From Pasteurellaceae bacterium LFhippo2 (GTDB taxonomy: Bacteria > Pseudomonadota > Gammaproteobacteria > Enterobacterales > Pasteurellaceae): a stretch of DNA of 64,000 nt. The stretch is taken from contig LEKJ01000022.1 of NCBI GenBank assembly GCA_029852775.1, positions 1 to 64,000 on the forward strand. Direction: 5' to 3'. Shown in pieces: positions 1-9,044 of the stretch. Within the stretch, counting starts at the first letter, position 1. Every line of letters starts with the position of its first letter. Both the position numbers and the translations under genes were made by a program. The notes under the pieces were generated by a model. The model had not been told where the DNA came from. It did not search any database and was given only the letters and a program-made list of their open reading frames with translations.

Positions 1-7
1 TTAAAGA

Positions 8-37
8 AACCGAGATTCGAGAGAGTCTCGGTTTTTT
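8..37 (+). terminator. Intrinsic terminator of a gene upstream of the window
   Basis: An 8-bp stem (AACCGAGA with TCTCGGTT) is followed at once by a T run. It faces rightward and probably ends a transcript entering from the left edge. Confidence 0.8.
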
Positions 38-184
38 GCGTTTGGGGAATGGCAATTTGCAAAAAATTTCGGAAATTAGACCGGTTGTATAAGATAGGTC
101 TTACGGAATAATCGCTTAAACCTACTTTCTTATTTCTTCATAAAATGGTAAATTATTACCCATTGAAACTAATGGGAAATTTTG

Positions 185-2662
185 ATGAAAACGTTAATCT
201 TGCCAAAAGCTGTAAAAACAAATCCATCGCAGTTTTCTTTTAGTGAGCAGATTGAATTTGCCAAACAGCGCGTGGATCAGCTAGAAATTCACCGCATTCA
301 AAATAGCTTATACAACAGTACCGAAAACTATCAACAAGTTTTCGTACTACTTCCAACTTTAATTCATTACAACCTTCCTGAATTACCAGCCTATGTAAAA
401 GGTGCTCCGCAAGGGATTTATTCCTTCAACAAACAGTCTATTCCCCTTAATCTTCTGGATCAAATGTTGCCTAAAAATTTCCAATTGCCAGAGCAAGATA
501 TAGCTCCGATCTTTGATGGGATGTATTTGATGGGTAGTATTGGCTCTGTTTCTCAGACTACCTTTTCTGATCTTGATATTTGGCTTTGTCATTCAACGGA
601 GCTAACAGAGAAGCAACTTAATCTGCTAAATCAGAAGCTCGAGCTTGTCAAAGAGTGGGCACAAGAGCTTGATGTTGAAGTGAATTTCTATTTAATGAAT
701 CCTAAGGCATTTAGATCCTATCAATATCATAGCGATGTAACAGAAGAGCATAATGGCTCGGCACAGCATTTCTTTTTATTAGATGAGTTCTACCGTTCTG
801 CAATTCGTCTAGCGGGTAAACGCATTTTATGGTTACATCTCCCAGAAGGAAAACTTAGTTATAAAAAGACGATTGAAAAAGCGGTTAAGGATAGCGAATT
901 AAATTTAGATGAATGGGTCGATTTCGGGGATTTCTCATCTCTTGCTCTAGGTGAATATTTTGGTGCAAGTTTGTGGCAACTTTACAAAGGTATTGAGAGC
1001 CCTTATAAATCTGCTATGAAGATTCTTTTGTTAGAAAGCTATGCAGAAAATTATTCAAAGACAAATTTGATTTCTAAGAAATTCAAACGGTTATTGTTGT
1101 CAGAGCAGGAGATCAATTACCATTTTGACCCCTATTTAGAAATGCTTGATATGGTCACTGTCTATCTTACTAATCGCAAAGAATTGCAGAGATTAGACCG
1201 CTTGCGTGAGTGTTTTTATCTAAAAGCAATGGAAGGTCAGATTGATAACCGTAAGCACACGGCTCTATTTGCACTTGTGAGTAGTTGGGGCTGGGATGAA
1301 GATAAGATCGAACTACTTGATATGCGTGGTAGTTGGAAGATCAAACAAGCGATGCGACATCAAGAGATGCTAGTCGAGCTACTGCTACAAAGTTATCGTA
1401 ATTTAATTCATTTTGCGCGCAAATTTCATATCAATCCAAGCATTTTGGCACAAGATACCGATATTTTAATGCGTAAGCTTTATTCGGTATTTGAAGTGGT
1501 TCCAGGGAAGATTCCACTGATTAATCGTAATATTGCGGATAATCTTGATGAAGATGAAGTGACCTTTATCGAAGTGGGGGAAAGTGTTTCGACTAAAGCC
1601 GGTTGGTATTTAGTTAATCACGCTCCTTTAACTGCTTATGATTCTAGCCAGCGTCACGTTCAATATCAGAAAAATTTAACTAAGCTGATTGCGTGGGCCT
1701 ATTTTAATGGTGTCATTACGTCAGATACGCAAATTCATTTGGTTAGCCAATCAATTGAACTAGCTACCTTACGTCAATTTTTAGCGGATCTGCGTTCGAA
1801 CTTTCCTTTGGAAACACCGAAGATGACAGAAGATGATCTCTATCATCCAAATGAAATCCGCAATTTGGTGGTTGCTCTTAATTTGATTAAGGATCCGACT
1901 CGTAGCTTATCAGCGGATAAAATGGACGGTTCGTTGATTAAGTTATTTAATTTGACTTCATCAGAACAAGAAGTGATAGGGCAAATTAGCATTATTTACC
2001 GCAATATGTGGAATGAAATAATGACTCAGCACTTTGAAGGTAACGATGCGGTTTTACAGGCATTAAAATTTATTTCGAATAAGATTTATCGTAACTCAGC
2101 ACCGCCAGAATCCGTGAATGTGTTTAGCTACAGTCATCTATTCAATTTAGAGTTACAAAAATTAATGATGGGGCTTGTTGGCCGTTGTATTACTGTCCAA
2201 ACGGGAGCGATTTTCCAGAAAGCCCCTTCACAAACATTGAAAATTGCTGGGAAAAAATGGCATTTAGTATTTGATAAGCGCCTTGGCTTGAAGGAAATTA
2301 TTCAAGAAGATGACGAAGCACCTGAATTGCAGAATAAGGTTACGATTCCAAGAGAAATTTGCAATTTTGCGAGTGAAGGTTTCCTACAATTTTTCTTTGA
2401 GGATAATCCTGATAAAAGCTTTAATGTGTATGTTTTGGATAAACAAAACCACGCAGAATGTTACTATTGTCGTGGCGATAAGCAGGAAAAAGTTAAACGG
2501 TTAACTCAGCTTTATACTCGTAATGATACACAAGATTGTGAATCGGAAACCTTTAATTTTCCGCAGTTTTATCAGCTGTTAAAGCAGGGTAAAGTGATTA
2601 CAATTGTGCCGTTTCAAAGTCGCCAACACCGTGAATATTTAGCAAATCATCTTGATCATTGA
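185..2662 (+). CDS. cyaA: Class I adenylate cyclase
   Basis: Converts ATP to cyclic AMP, the co-activator of CRP, in the cytoplasm. The 825-residue protein has the length and character of enterobacterial-type CyaA. The N-terminal half carries the catalytic signature GS followed by a DLDIW segment (near residues 117-133), typical of nucleotidyltransferase-fold class I cyclases. The C-terminal half is the regulatory region. A TTG lies one codon upstream, but the ATG at 185 is the better start. The gene stands alone; a palindromic repeat follows the stop codon. Recognition is by whole-protein character and is confident. Confidence 0.95.
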   Translation: MKTLILPKAVKTNPSQFSFSEQIEFAKQRVDQLEIHRIQNSLYNSTENYQQVFVLLPTLIHYNLPELPAYVKGAPQGIYSFNKQSIPLNLLDQMLPKNFQLPEQDIAPIFDGMYLMGSIGSVSQTTFSDLDIWLCHSTELTEKQLNLLNQKLELVKEWAQELDVEVNFYLMNPKAFRSYQYHSDVTEEHNGSAQHFFLLDEFYRSAIRLAGKRILWLHLPEGKLSYKKTIEKAVKDSELNLDEWVDFGDFSSLALGEYFGASLWQLYKGIESPYKSAMKILLLESYAENYSKTNLISKKFKRLLLSEQEINYHFDPYLEMLDMVTVYLTNRKELQRLDRLRECFYLKAMEGQIDNRKHTALFALVSSWGWDEDKIELLDMRGSWKIKQAMRHQEMLVELLLQSYRNLIHFARKFHINPSILAQDTDILMRKLYSVFEVVPGKIPLINRNIADNLDEDEVTFIEVGESVSTKAGWYLVNHAPLTAYDSSQRHVQYQKNLTKLIAWAYFNGVITSDTQIHLVSQSIELATLRQFLADLRSNFPLETPKMTEDDLYHPNEIRNLVVALNLIKDPTRSLSADKMDGSLIKLFNLTSSEQEVIGQISIIYRNMWNEIMTQHFEGNDAVLQALKFISNKIYRNSAPPESVNVFSYSHLFNLELQKLMMGLVGRCITVQTGAIFQKAPSQTLKIAGKKWHLVFDKRLGLKEIIQEDDEAPELQNKVTIPREICNFASEGFLQFFFEDNPDKSFNVYVLDKQNHAECYYCRGDKQEKVKRLTQLYTRNDTQDCESETFNFPQFYQLLKQGKVITIVPFQSRQHREYLANHLDH

Positions 2663-2664
2663 TA

Positions 2665-2691
2665 CTGGCACGAGCGAGACGCTCGCGCCAG
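2665..2691. repeat. Palindromic intergenic repeat (GAGCG type)
   Basis: An imperfect palindrome, CTGGCACGAGCG then ACGCTCGCGCCAG, lies 3 bases after the cyaA stop. No T run follows, so it looks like a dispersed palindrome that may stabilise the 3' end rather than a classical terminator. Confidence 0.6.
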
Positions 2692-2720
2692 CAAATTTCA
2701 ATATATTATATGGATAAATT

Positions 2721-4622
2721 ATGTTTCCCGAATTGGGCTATTTTTGTTTAATTTTATTAGTGGGTGTGTCTGGTTTGCAGGTTGTGCTTTCGCTATGGGG
2801 CGAAGTGCGCAAACAGCCACACTATTTAGCATTTAATCCACTGTTAAGCGCACTACAAACCTTATTGGCGCTTGGATCTTTTGGGGCTTTAGCCTATGCC
2901 TTTTTAACCGATGATTTCAGTGTTGGCTATGTGGCATCCCATTCAAATAGTCAGCTTCCATCCTTTTTTAAATTCTCTGCCACTTGGGGGGGACACGAAG
3001 GCTCGATGCTGTTTTGGATGACAGCCCTTGCGCTGTGGACGGGGGTATTTTGCATTTTTTCGCGCAAAATCGACCGCTTGTTTGCCAATCGAACTCTGGC
3101 CTTTTTGAGCTTAATTATTCTTGGCTTTGCGCTGTTTATTGCATTGGTTTCGAATCCTTTTGAGCGAGCTTTTCCAGTTGTGCCTGAAGGACGCGATTTA
3201 AATCCGATGTTGCAAGATGTAGGCTTAATCTTTCATCCGCCTTTGCTCTATTTGGGCTATGTTGGGTTTGCGGTCAGTTTTGCGATGATCTGTAGCGCTC
3301 TTTTAGGGGGCGTTGTCGATTATGCTTTGGCACGTTGGATTCGGCCTTGGACAATGATCGCTTGGGGTTTTTTAACCGCAGGGATTATGCTAGGTGCGTG
3401 GTGGGCATACTACGAATTAGGCTGGGGCGGTTGGTGGTTTTGGGATCCTGTTGAGAACGCATCATTGATGCCGTGGCTATTGGGAACCGCATTAATTCAT
3501 AGCTTAATTGTGAGCGAGCAACGTGGTATTTTCAGCTACTGGACAATTCTACTTGCGATTTTCGCTTTTGCGCTAAGTCTGCTTGGTACCTTTATTGTGC
3601 GCTCTGGTGTGCTTACTTCGGTACACGCTTTTGCAGTGGATGCGGATCGTGGTATTGCAATCCTATTACTCTTTTTTACCATTAGCGCGATAGCTCTTGC
3701 GCTGTTTGCGTTAAGAGTCAATCTCTGGCAAGGGGATGTGCGCTTTAAGCTCTTTTCCAAAGAGACTGCGTTTTTACTGATTAATGGACTCTTTGCGCTG
3801 GCTTGTAGCGTGGTAATTTTAGGCACTTTCTACCCGATGATCTTCACAGCGTTAGATTTAGGTTCTATCTCTGTGGGCGCGCCCTATTTTAATAGCATCT
3901 TTTCGCCTTTGGCTCTGTTGCTATTGAGTATTATGGGATTGGGCACAGTATTGCGTTGGAAAACGATTCCAAGCAGACAAGTGCTGTTCCAAGTGGGATT
4001 ACTGCCTGTGGCTATCGGCTTAAGTTTGCTGTTGGTATGGCATACCTTGCGTTATCATAATGTGCATACTATCCAGATTTTACCGACAATTTTTATTAGC
4101 CTAGCAATTTGGATTATTCTGACCCATTTCCCTTATTCGCAAAAAATGTGGAAAATCAGACCCCTTGCAATGCGTTTGGCGCATATCGGCTTTGCGGTTG
4201 CGGTTGTTGGGGCGATGATGAATAGCTATTATGGCGATGAAAAGGGCGTACGTTTAAAACCATCAGAAAGTGCGGAGCTGGCAAATATTCAGTTTGAATA
4301 TGTGAAGTTTGATAACGAAATCGGCGCAAACTATACGTCAGAAAAAGCGACTTTTGTGATTCGCACCCAGCAAGGCGAACAAATTGCAACAGTTTACCCT
4401 GAACGCCGTTACTATGATGTGCGTACTATGACAATGGCGGAAGTGGGCTTAGCCCATTACGGTTTTGATGATCTCTATATTGTTATGGGCGATAAATTAG
4501 GAAAATATGAATACGCTTTCCGCTTGCACTATAAGCCTTATGTGCGCGCGCTATGGTTTGGCGGATTAATGATGGTAATTGCGTCCTTACTGGCTATGGT
4601 TGGCTATAGACGTAGGGCGTAG
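2721..4622 (+). CDS. ccmF: Cytochrome c haem lyase subunit, CcmF/NrfE family
   Basis: An inner-membrane protein of the haem handling/lyase machinery that attaches haem to apocytochromes c in the periplasm. The 633 residues are mostly hydrophobic helices. The tryptophan-rich WWD signature is plain (GWGGWWFWDPVENASLMPW, near residue 235), as is the HEGSMLFW segment near residue 91. Both are diagnostic for CcmF/NrfE. The C-terminal periplasmic region and last helix are present, so the protein is full length. The gene stands apart from other ccm or nrf genes, so sequence alone does not decide between general c-type maturation and the nitrite-reductase-specific NrfE role. Confidence 0.9.
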   Translation: MFPELGYFCLILLVGVSGLQVVLSLWGEVRKQPHYLAFNPLLSALQTLLALGSFGALAYAFLTDDFSVGYVASHSNSQLPSFFKFSATWGGHEGSMLFWMTALALWTGVFCIFSRKIDRLFANRTLAFLSLIILGFALFIALVSNPFERAFPVVPEGRDLNPMLQDVGLIFHPPLLYLGYVGFAVSFAMICSALLGGVVDYALARWIRPWTMIAWGFLTAGIMLGAWWAYYELGWGGWWFWDPVENASLMPWLLGTALIHSLIVSEQRGIFSYWTILLAIFAFALSLLGTFIVRSGVLTSVHAFAVDADRGIAILLLFFTISAIALALFALRVNLWQGDVRFKLFSKETAFLLINGLFALACSVVILGTFYPMIFTALDLGSISVGAPYFNSIFSPLALLLLSIMGLGTVLRWKTIPSRQVLFQVGLLPVAIGLSLLLVWHTLRYHNVHTIQILPTIFISLAIWIILTHFPYSQKMWKIRPLAMRLAHIGFAVAVVGAMMNSYYGDEKGVRLKPSESAELANIQFEYVKFDNEIGANYTSEKATFVIRTQQGEQIATVYPERRYYDVRTMTMAEVGLAHYGFDDLYIVMGDKLGKYEYAFRLHYKPYVRALWFGGLMMVIASLLAMVGYRRRA

Positions 4623-4681
4623 TAAATTTGCAAAAAAACGCTATAATCTAACCCCTTGTAATGATTCTTTTGGAGGATTCT

Positions 4682-5032
4682 ATGCAAAAAATTCTGTTTA
4701 TTATCAATTCAGCACCTTATGGTAACGAAACTTTCTTTAGTGGTTTACGTCTTGCGGTACAACTTCAAGAACAACATAAAGCCCAGATTAAGCTGTTTTT
4801 AATGTCTGATGCGGTTGTGGCAGGGCTTGCAAACCAGAATCCTGCTGAAAGCTATCACGCACAACAGATGATTGAAATTTTAACTGCGCAAGGTGCTGAA
4901 GTTCGCCTTTGCAAAACTTGCGCAACTGCACGCGGTATCACAGATTTAAAACTTGCCGATGGTGTAACAATTAGCACTTTAGTTGAACTTGCGGACTGGA
5001 CGATAGAAGCCGACAAAGTTCTCACTTTCTAA
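4682..5032 (+). CDS. ychN: DsrE/YchN-family protein
   Basis: A 116-residue protein closely resembling E. coli YchN across its length: MQKILFIINSAPYG at the start, the LFLMSDAV strand, LCKTC in the middle, and WTIEADKVLTF at the end. The family has the DsrE fold found in sulfur-relay proteins; the exact role of YchN is not settled. An in-frame ATG exists at 4661, but a GGAGG box 8 bases upstream of 4682 and alignment to YchN select 4682. The yciU homologue follows after 9 bases, so the two are probably cotranscribed. Confidence 0.88.
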   Translation: MQKILFIINSAPYGNETFFSGLRLAVQLQEQHKAQIKLFLMSDAVVAGLANQNPAESYHAQQMIEILTAQGAEVRLCKTCATARGITDLKLADGVTISTLVELADWTIEADKVLTF

Positions 5033-5041
5033 GGATAAATA

Positions 5042-5365
5042 ATGACAAAATTAACCCCAGATGAAGCGATTGATATTGCTTACGACACTTTTCTTGAAAT
5101 GGCGCCAGAGAACTTGGATCCTGCCGATATTCTGCTTTTTAATCTACAATTCGAAGAGCGTGGCGGTGTGGAAATTGTTGAAACAAGCGACAGCTGGGAT
5201 CAAGAGATTGGTACCTTAATCGATCCAGATGCATTTGTAGAAGTATGGGTAAGTTTATATAACGATCAAGATGAGATCGATGATGTATTCGCGCGTTTCT
5301 TAATTTCTCACCATATTCCAGAAGGCGAAGATCAGCGTGAATGTCACGTAATTTGGAAGGAGTAG
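5042..5365 (+). CDS. yciU: Putative double-stranded DNA mimic protein, YciU/HI1450 family (DUF440)
   Basis: A 107-residue, strongly acidic protein. The segment [19 protein letters not shown] near residue 20 matches the E. coli YciU/H. influenzae HI1450 family almost exactly. The fold and surface charge of HI1450 led to the proposal that it mimics DNA, but its cellular target is uncertain. It sits between ychN and a flavin reductase with gaps of 9 and 2 bases, so all three are likely one transcript. Confidence 0.88.
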   Translation: MTKLTPDEAIDIAYDTFLEMAPENLDPADILLFNLQFEERGGVEIVETSDSWDQEIGTLIDPDAFVEVWVSLYNDQDEIDDVFARFLISHHIPEGEDQRECHVIWKE

Positions 5366-5367
5366 TT

Positions 5368-5862
5368 ATGTCGGCAATCCCTGAATTTTCTCAACAATTT
5401 AGAGATGCGATGGCGCATTTATCTTCCGCAGTCAGTATTGTGACAAGTAATGGTTCTGTAGGTAAAGTTGGTTTAACGGTTTCATCAGTTTGTTCAGTAA
5501 CGGATAGCCCTGCGACGTTATTATTCTGCATTAATCAATCGAGTGAGTTACACGATGTGATTAAGCAAAATGGCAAAGTATGTGTGAATGTGTTAAACCC
5601 AGAGCAAGAAGAGCTGGCAAAGCACTTCGCTTGTATGTTGCCAAGCACAATGGAAGAGCGTTTTGAGTGGGAGCTGTGGTTAGAAAGCCAAGATCAACAA
5701 CCAATGCTTAAAGGGGCGATAGCTTCGTTAGTTGGGGATATTGTTGATACTCATCCTGTGGGCACGCATACCATCTTTCTTGTAAAACTATCTCAGATTG
5801 AAGTTGAGCCAAAAGATAGCTTGGTCTATTTTGCAAGACAGTTTAAAGCGGTTGAGATGTAG
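5368..5862 (+). CDS. Flavin reductase-like FMN-binding protein (HpaC type)
   Basis: A 164-residue member of the flavin reductase-like domain family that reduces FMN or FAD with NAD(P)H, usually for a partner monooxygenase. Features seen are the N-terminal FRDAMAHLSSAVSIVTS, the GLTVSSVCSVTDSPATLLFC core and the C-terminal LVYFARQFK. An upstream in-frame start at 5341 would overlap yciU heavily; the AGGAG box in front of 5368 decides the start. No monooxygenase gene lies nearby, so the partner is unknown. Confidence 0.82.
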   Translation: MSAIPEFSQQFRDAMAHLSSAVSIVTSNGSVGKVGLTVSSVCSVTDSPATLLFCINQSSELHDVIKQNGKVCVNVLNPEQEELAKHFACMLPSTMEERFEWELWLESQDQQPMLKGAIASLVGDIVDTHPVGTHTIFLVKLSQIEVEPKDSLVYFARQFKAVEM

Positions 5863-5883
5863 AACCTAAAGTTTATTGGAAAC

Positions 5884-6010
5884 CAAATGGATGTTTAACG
5901 ATAGTTTACTCGGAATGTAAACGATGTCTTCGGGTTACGATGTAAAGGATGTTATCAGGTTGTACTGGAGTCAAAATTTTCGATTTGTGTCACTGCTTAT
6001 CGATAGACTT
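5884..6010 (+). repeat. Dispersed intergenic repeat, copy A
   Basis: Copy A of a roughly 100-bp sequence found four times in the window. Shared words include TGTTTAACGATAGTTTA and GGGTTACGATGTAAA with the copy at 40634, and a TTTTCGATTTGTG tail with the copy at 15495. It starts about 20 bases after the flavin reductase stop and has that gene's orientation. No open frame is evident. Confidence 0.65.
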
Positions 6011-6064
6011 TTCCAATAAGCTGAATTCAGTTATAACTTGACCCAAATCAACGAACCATTAAAA

Positions 6065-6090
6065 CCTGACTATTTTAGTCGGGTTTTTTA
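6065..6090 (+). terminator. Terminator-like hairpin before tehB
   Basis: Stem CCTGACT/AGTCGGG (one G-T pair) with a 5-base loop and a T6 run. It may end the ychN-yciU-flavin reductase transcript, and it lies about 60 bases upstream of tehB. Confidence 0.65.
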
Positions 6091-6151
6091 TTGCTTGATA
6101 AAAAAGAAAGGCATAAGATATTTTCAGTTTATTTTTACAGGGAATTTCTCT

Positions 6152-6763
6152 ATGTCAGCTATACCAAATTCAATTAATCCTGCCGATTACTTTAGTCAAA
6201 AATACAATCTTACTCGAACCCATTCTGAAGTGTTAAATGCCACAAACTATATTCAGCAAGGCAAGGTGCTTGATTTAGGTTGTGGACGTGGACGCAATTC
6301 ACTCTATTTGAATAAATTAGGTTTTGATGTTGATGCATTAGATTACAACCAACAGAGTATCGACTTTTTAAATCAAATTATTCAGCAAGAGCAGATGCAG
6401 AATATCCGAACGGGTGTGTATGATATTAATGATGCGACAGTACAGGGCGAATACGATCTTATTATCTCAACAGTGGTAATGATGTTTTTAGAGCGAGATC
6501 GTATCCCTGCGATTATCGAAAATATGCAGGCTAACACGAAAGTTGGCGGATATAATTTGATTGTGTGTGCAATGAGTACTGAAGAATATCCTTGCCCGAT
6601 GCCATTTTCTTTCACTTTTGCAGAAGGGAAATTGAGCAATTACTATCAAGATTGGGAACTGGTTAAATATAACGAAGATTTAGGCGAATTACATAAAACC
6701 GATGCAAACGGCAACCGCCTTAAAATGCGTTTTGCGACAATGCTTGCGAAAAAAATTAAATAA
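6152..6763 (+). CDS. tehB: Tellurite resistance SAM-dependent methyltransferase TehB
   Basis: A 203-residue S-adenosylmethionine methyltransferase. It has the motif I pocket VLDLGCGRGRNSLYL near residue 39, an acidic residue after the second strand (ALDYN), and the TehB signatures MMFLERDRIPAIIENMQ and PMPFSFTF. TehB proteins methylate oxyanions such as tellurite and contribute to resistance. The frame could be opened at 6038, but that would run through the upstream hairpin. The ATG at 6152 follows an AGGGA box and matches the TehB N-terminus. The Pasteurellaceae cupin-fused longer form is not present here. Confidence 0.9.
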   Translation: MSAIPNSINPADYFSQKYNLTRTHSEVLNATNYIQQGKVLDLGCGRGRNSLYLNKLGFDVDALDYNQQSIDFLNQIIQQEQMQNIRTGVYDINDATVQGEYDLIISTVVMMFLERDRIPAIIENMQANTKVGGYNLIVCAMSTEEYPCPMPFSFTFAEGKLSNYYQDWELVKYNEDLGELHKTDANGNRLKMRFATMLAKKIK

Positions 6764-6800
6764 TAATAAAAATCTCTAACTAAACTCCACCCTAAATTTT

Positions 6801-6836
6801 GTGGTGCTTGGCTTGTGCTTTTGCACCACTTTTTTA
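6801..6836 (+). terminator. Intrinsic terminator after tehB
   Basis: GTGGTGC pairs perfectly with GCACCAC, followed by six T. It lies 38 bases after the tehB stop. Confidence 0.8.
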
Positions 6837-6904
6837 ATTATCCCTTGATTTTTCCCCTAAACGCCCTAATCTATCTGGACGTTTTTATTGATCAAGGAAA
6901 TAAA

Positions 6905-8938
6905 ATGTCAAATAACCCACTTTTAAACTACACAGGTTTACCTGCCTTTTCACAAATCAAAGCAGAACATATTCAACCAGCCGTTGAAGCGGTAATCAAA
7001 GAGTGCCGCGATGTGATTGAAGCGGTTGCTCAAATCGAAAATCCAACTTGGGAAAACTTCTACTTACCACAAGCCATCGCTGGGGATAAATTCTCGCGTG
7101 CGTGGTCGCCTGTTGGTCACTTAAATGGCGTAAAAAACTCACCTGAATTGCGTGAAGCTTATCAAGCTTGCTTACCGCTACTTTCTGAATACAGCACTTG
7201 GGCGGGCCAACACCAAGGTTTATATCAAGGCTATGTAAAATTAAAAAATAGTCCTGAATTTGCAAGCTATTCAAAAGCGCAACAAAAAACCATTGAAAAT
7301 AGCCTACGTGATTTTGAATTATCGGGGATTTCTCTACCCGCAGATAAACAAAAACGCTATGGTGAAGTGACTGCGCGTTTATCAGAACTTAGCTCACAAT
7401 TCAGCAACAATGTGCTAGATGCAACAATGGGCTGGGATATTGTGGTTACTGATGAAGCACAATTAAAAGGTTTACCAGAATCAGCACTAGAGGCTGCAAA
7501 ATTATCAGCAGAGAGCAAAGGACAAAAAGGCTATCGCTTTACTTTAGAATTCCCAAGCTATTATCCTGTTTTAACTTACTGTGAAAACCGTGAATTACGT
7601 GCAATGGTTTATAAAGAGTATGCAACCCGTGCGTCAGACCAAGGTTCAAACGCAGGTAAATGGGATAACTCGGCTAATATTGATGAGAAATTAAAACTAC
7701 GCCTAGAGTTAGCGAATTTATTAGGTTTTGAAACCTATGCGGACTATTCTCTTGCAACCAAAATGGCGGAAAGTCCAAAACAAGTGATTGAGTTTTTAGA
7801 AGACTTAGCACAGCGTTCAAAAGCACAGGGCGAAAAAGAATTAGCGGAATTACGTGCCTTTGTTGAGAAAGAGTATGGCGTAACGGATATTGAGCCGTGG
7901 GATATCGGTTTCTATAGCGAAAAACAGAAACAAGCGTTATATGCGATTAATGACGAAGAACTTCGTCCTTACTTCCCCGAAAATCGCGTACTTTCAGGCT
8001 TATTTGAATTAATGAAACGTATCTTCGGTTTACGTATTGAAGAGCAGTTTGATGTGGATACCTGGCACAAAGATGTGCGTTTTTTCAATATTTTTGATGA
8101 AACCGACCGCTTGCGTGGTTCATTCTACTTAGATTTATACGCGCGTGAAAACAAACGTGGCGGTGCGTGGATGGATGACTGTATTGGTCAAAAGCGCCTT
8201 GCAGATGGTTCATTACAAACGCCAGTGGCTTATTTAACGTGTAACTTCAATAAGCCGATTGGTGATAAACCAGCGCTATTTACTCACGATGAAGTAACTA
8301 CTCTATTCCACGAATTTGGTCACGGTATTCATCATATGTTAACCGAAATTGATGTGGCCGATGTGGCGGGGATTAATGGTGTTCCGTGGGATGCAGTAGA
8401 GCTACCTAGCCAATTCTTAGAAAACTGGTGTTGGGAAGAAGAAGCGCTAGCCTTTATTTCTGGCCACTACGAAACAGGCGAACCATTACCGAAAGAGAAA
8501 TTAACGCAATTACTCAAAGCGAAAAACTACCAAGCGGCAATGTTTGTGTTACGTCAGCTTGAATTTGGTATCTTCGACTTCCGTTTACATATGGCACAAC
8601 CACGTGAAAACTTAGTAATGGATACCTTAAAAGCAGTAAAAGCAGAAGTGGCAGTGATTACTTCGCCAACTTTCGTACGTACTCCGCATAGCTTTAGCCA
8701 TATCTTTGCAGGCGGTTATGCGGCAGGTTACTACAGCTATTTATGGGCGGAAGTACTTTCGGCAGATGCTTTCGGACGTTTTGAAGAAGAGGGCATTTTC
8801 AGCCGTGAAGTTGGGCAGTCTTTCTTAGATAACATCTTAACCCGTGGCGGTTCAGAAGAGCCAATGGTGTTATTTGAACGCTTCCGTGGCCGTAAGCCAA
8901 GTTTAGACGCGTTGTTAAGACATAAAGGTATTGTATAA
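6905..8938 (+). CDS. prlC: Oligopeptidase A (M3 family zinc metallopeptidase)
   Basis: A cytoplasmic zinc endopeptidase that degrades short peptides, including cleaved signal peptides. The 677-residue protein carries the M3 zinc signature HEFGHGIHHML at about residues 469-479. The two histidines and the following glutamate region (PSQFLENWCWE) complete the site. The start is the ATG at 6905: the earlier in-frame ATG at 6815 lies inside the terminator of tehB, and AAGGAAAT precedes 6905. A strong terminator follows, so it is a single-gene unit. Confidence 0.95.
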   Translation: MSNNPLLNYTGLPAFSQIKAEHIQPAVEAVIKECRDVIEAVAQIENPTWENFYLPQAIAGDKFSRAWSPVGHLNGVKNSPELREAYQACLPLLSEYSTWAGQHQGLYQGYVKLKNSPEFASYSKAQQKTIENSLRDFELSGISLPADKQKRYGEVTARLSELSSQFSNNVLDATMGWDIVVTDEAQLKGLPESALEAAKLSAESKGQKGYRFTLEFPSYYPVLTYCENRELRAMVYKEYATRASDQGSNAGKWDNSANIDEKLKLRLELANLLGFETYADYSLATKMAESPKQVIEFLEDLAQRSKAQGEKELAELRAFVEKEYGVTDIEPWDIGFYSEKQKQALYAINDEELRPYFPENRVLSGLFELMKRIFGLRIEEQFDVDTWHKDVRFFNIFDETDRLRGSFYLDLYARENKRGGAWMDDCIGQKRLADGSLQTPVAYLTCNFNKPIGDKPALFTHDEVTTLFHEFGHGIHHMLTEIDVADVAGINGVPWDAVELPSQFLENWCWEEEALAFISGHYETGEPLPKEKLTQLLKAKNYQAAMFVLRQLEFGIFDFRLHMAQPRENLVMDTLKAVKAEVAVITSPTFVRTPHSFSHIFAGGYAAGYYSYLWAEVLSADAFGRFEEEGIFSREVGQSFLDNILTRGGSEEPMVLFERFRGRKPSLDALLRHKGIV

Positions 8939-8952
8939 TTCCAATTTATTAT

Positions 8953-8983
8953 AAAAAACGAGAGCTTTGGCTCTCGTTTTTCT
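8953..8983 (+). terminator. Intrinsic terminator of prlC
   Basis: AAAAACGAGAGC, a TTTG loop, then GCTCTCGTTTTT: a perfect stem with A and T flanks, so it can act in both directions. Confidence 0.9.
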
Positions 8984-9044
8984 TTGCTTTTTCTGCTCAA
9001 CTCAGTAAAATCGGACCAATTTTTTATATTTAAGGCAAATAATT

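Noticed and set aside
6038-6151. Longer N-terminus for TehB
   Set aside because: It would translate through a terminator-like hairpin and extend beyond the family N-terminus.
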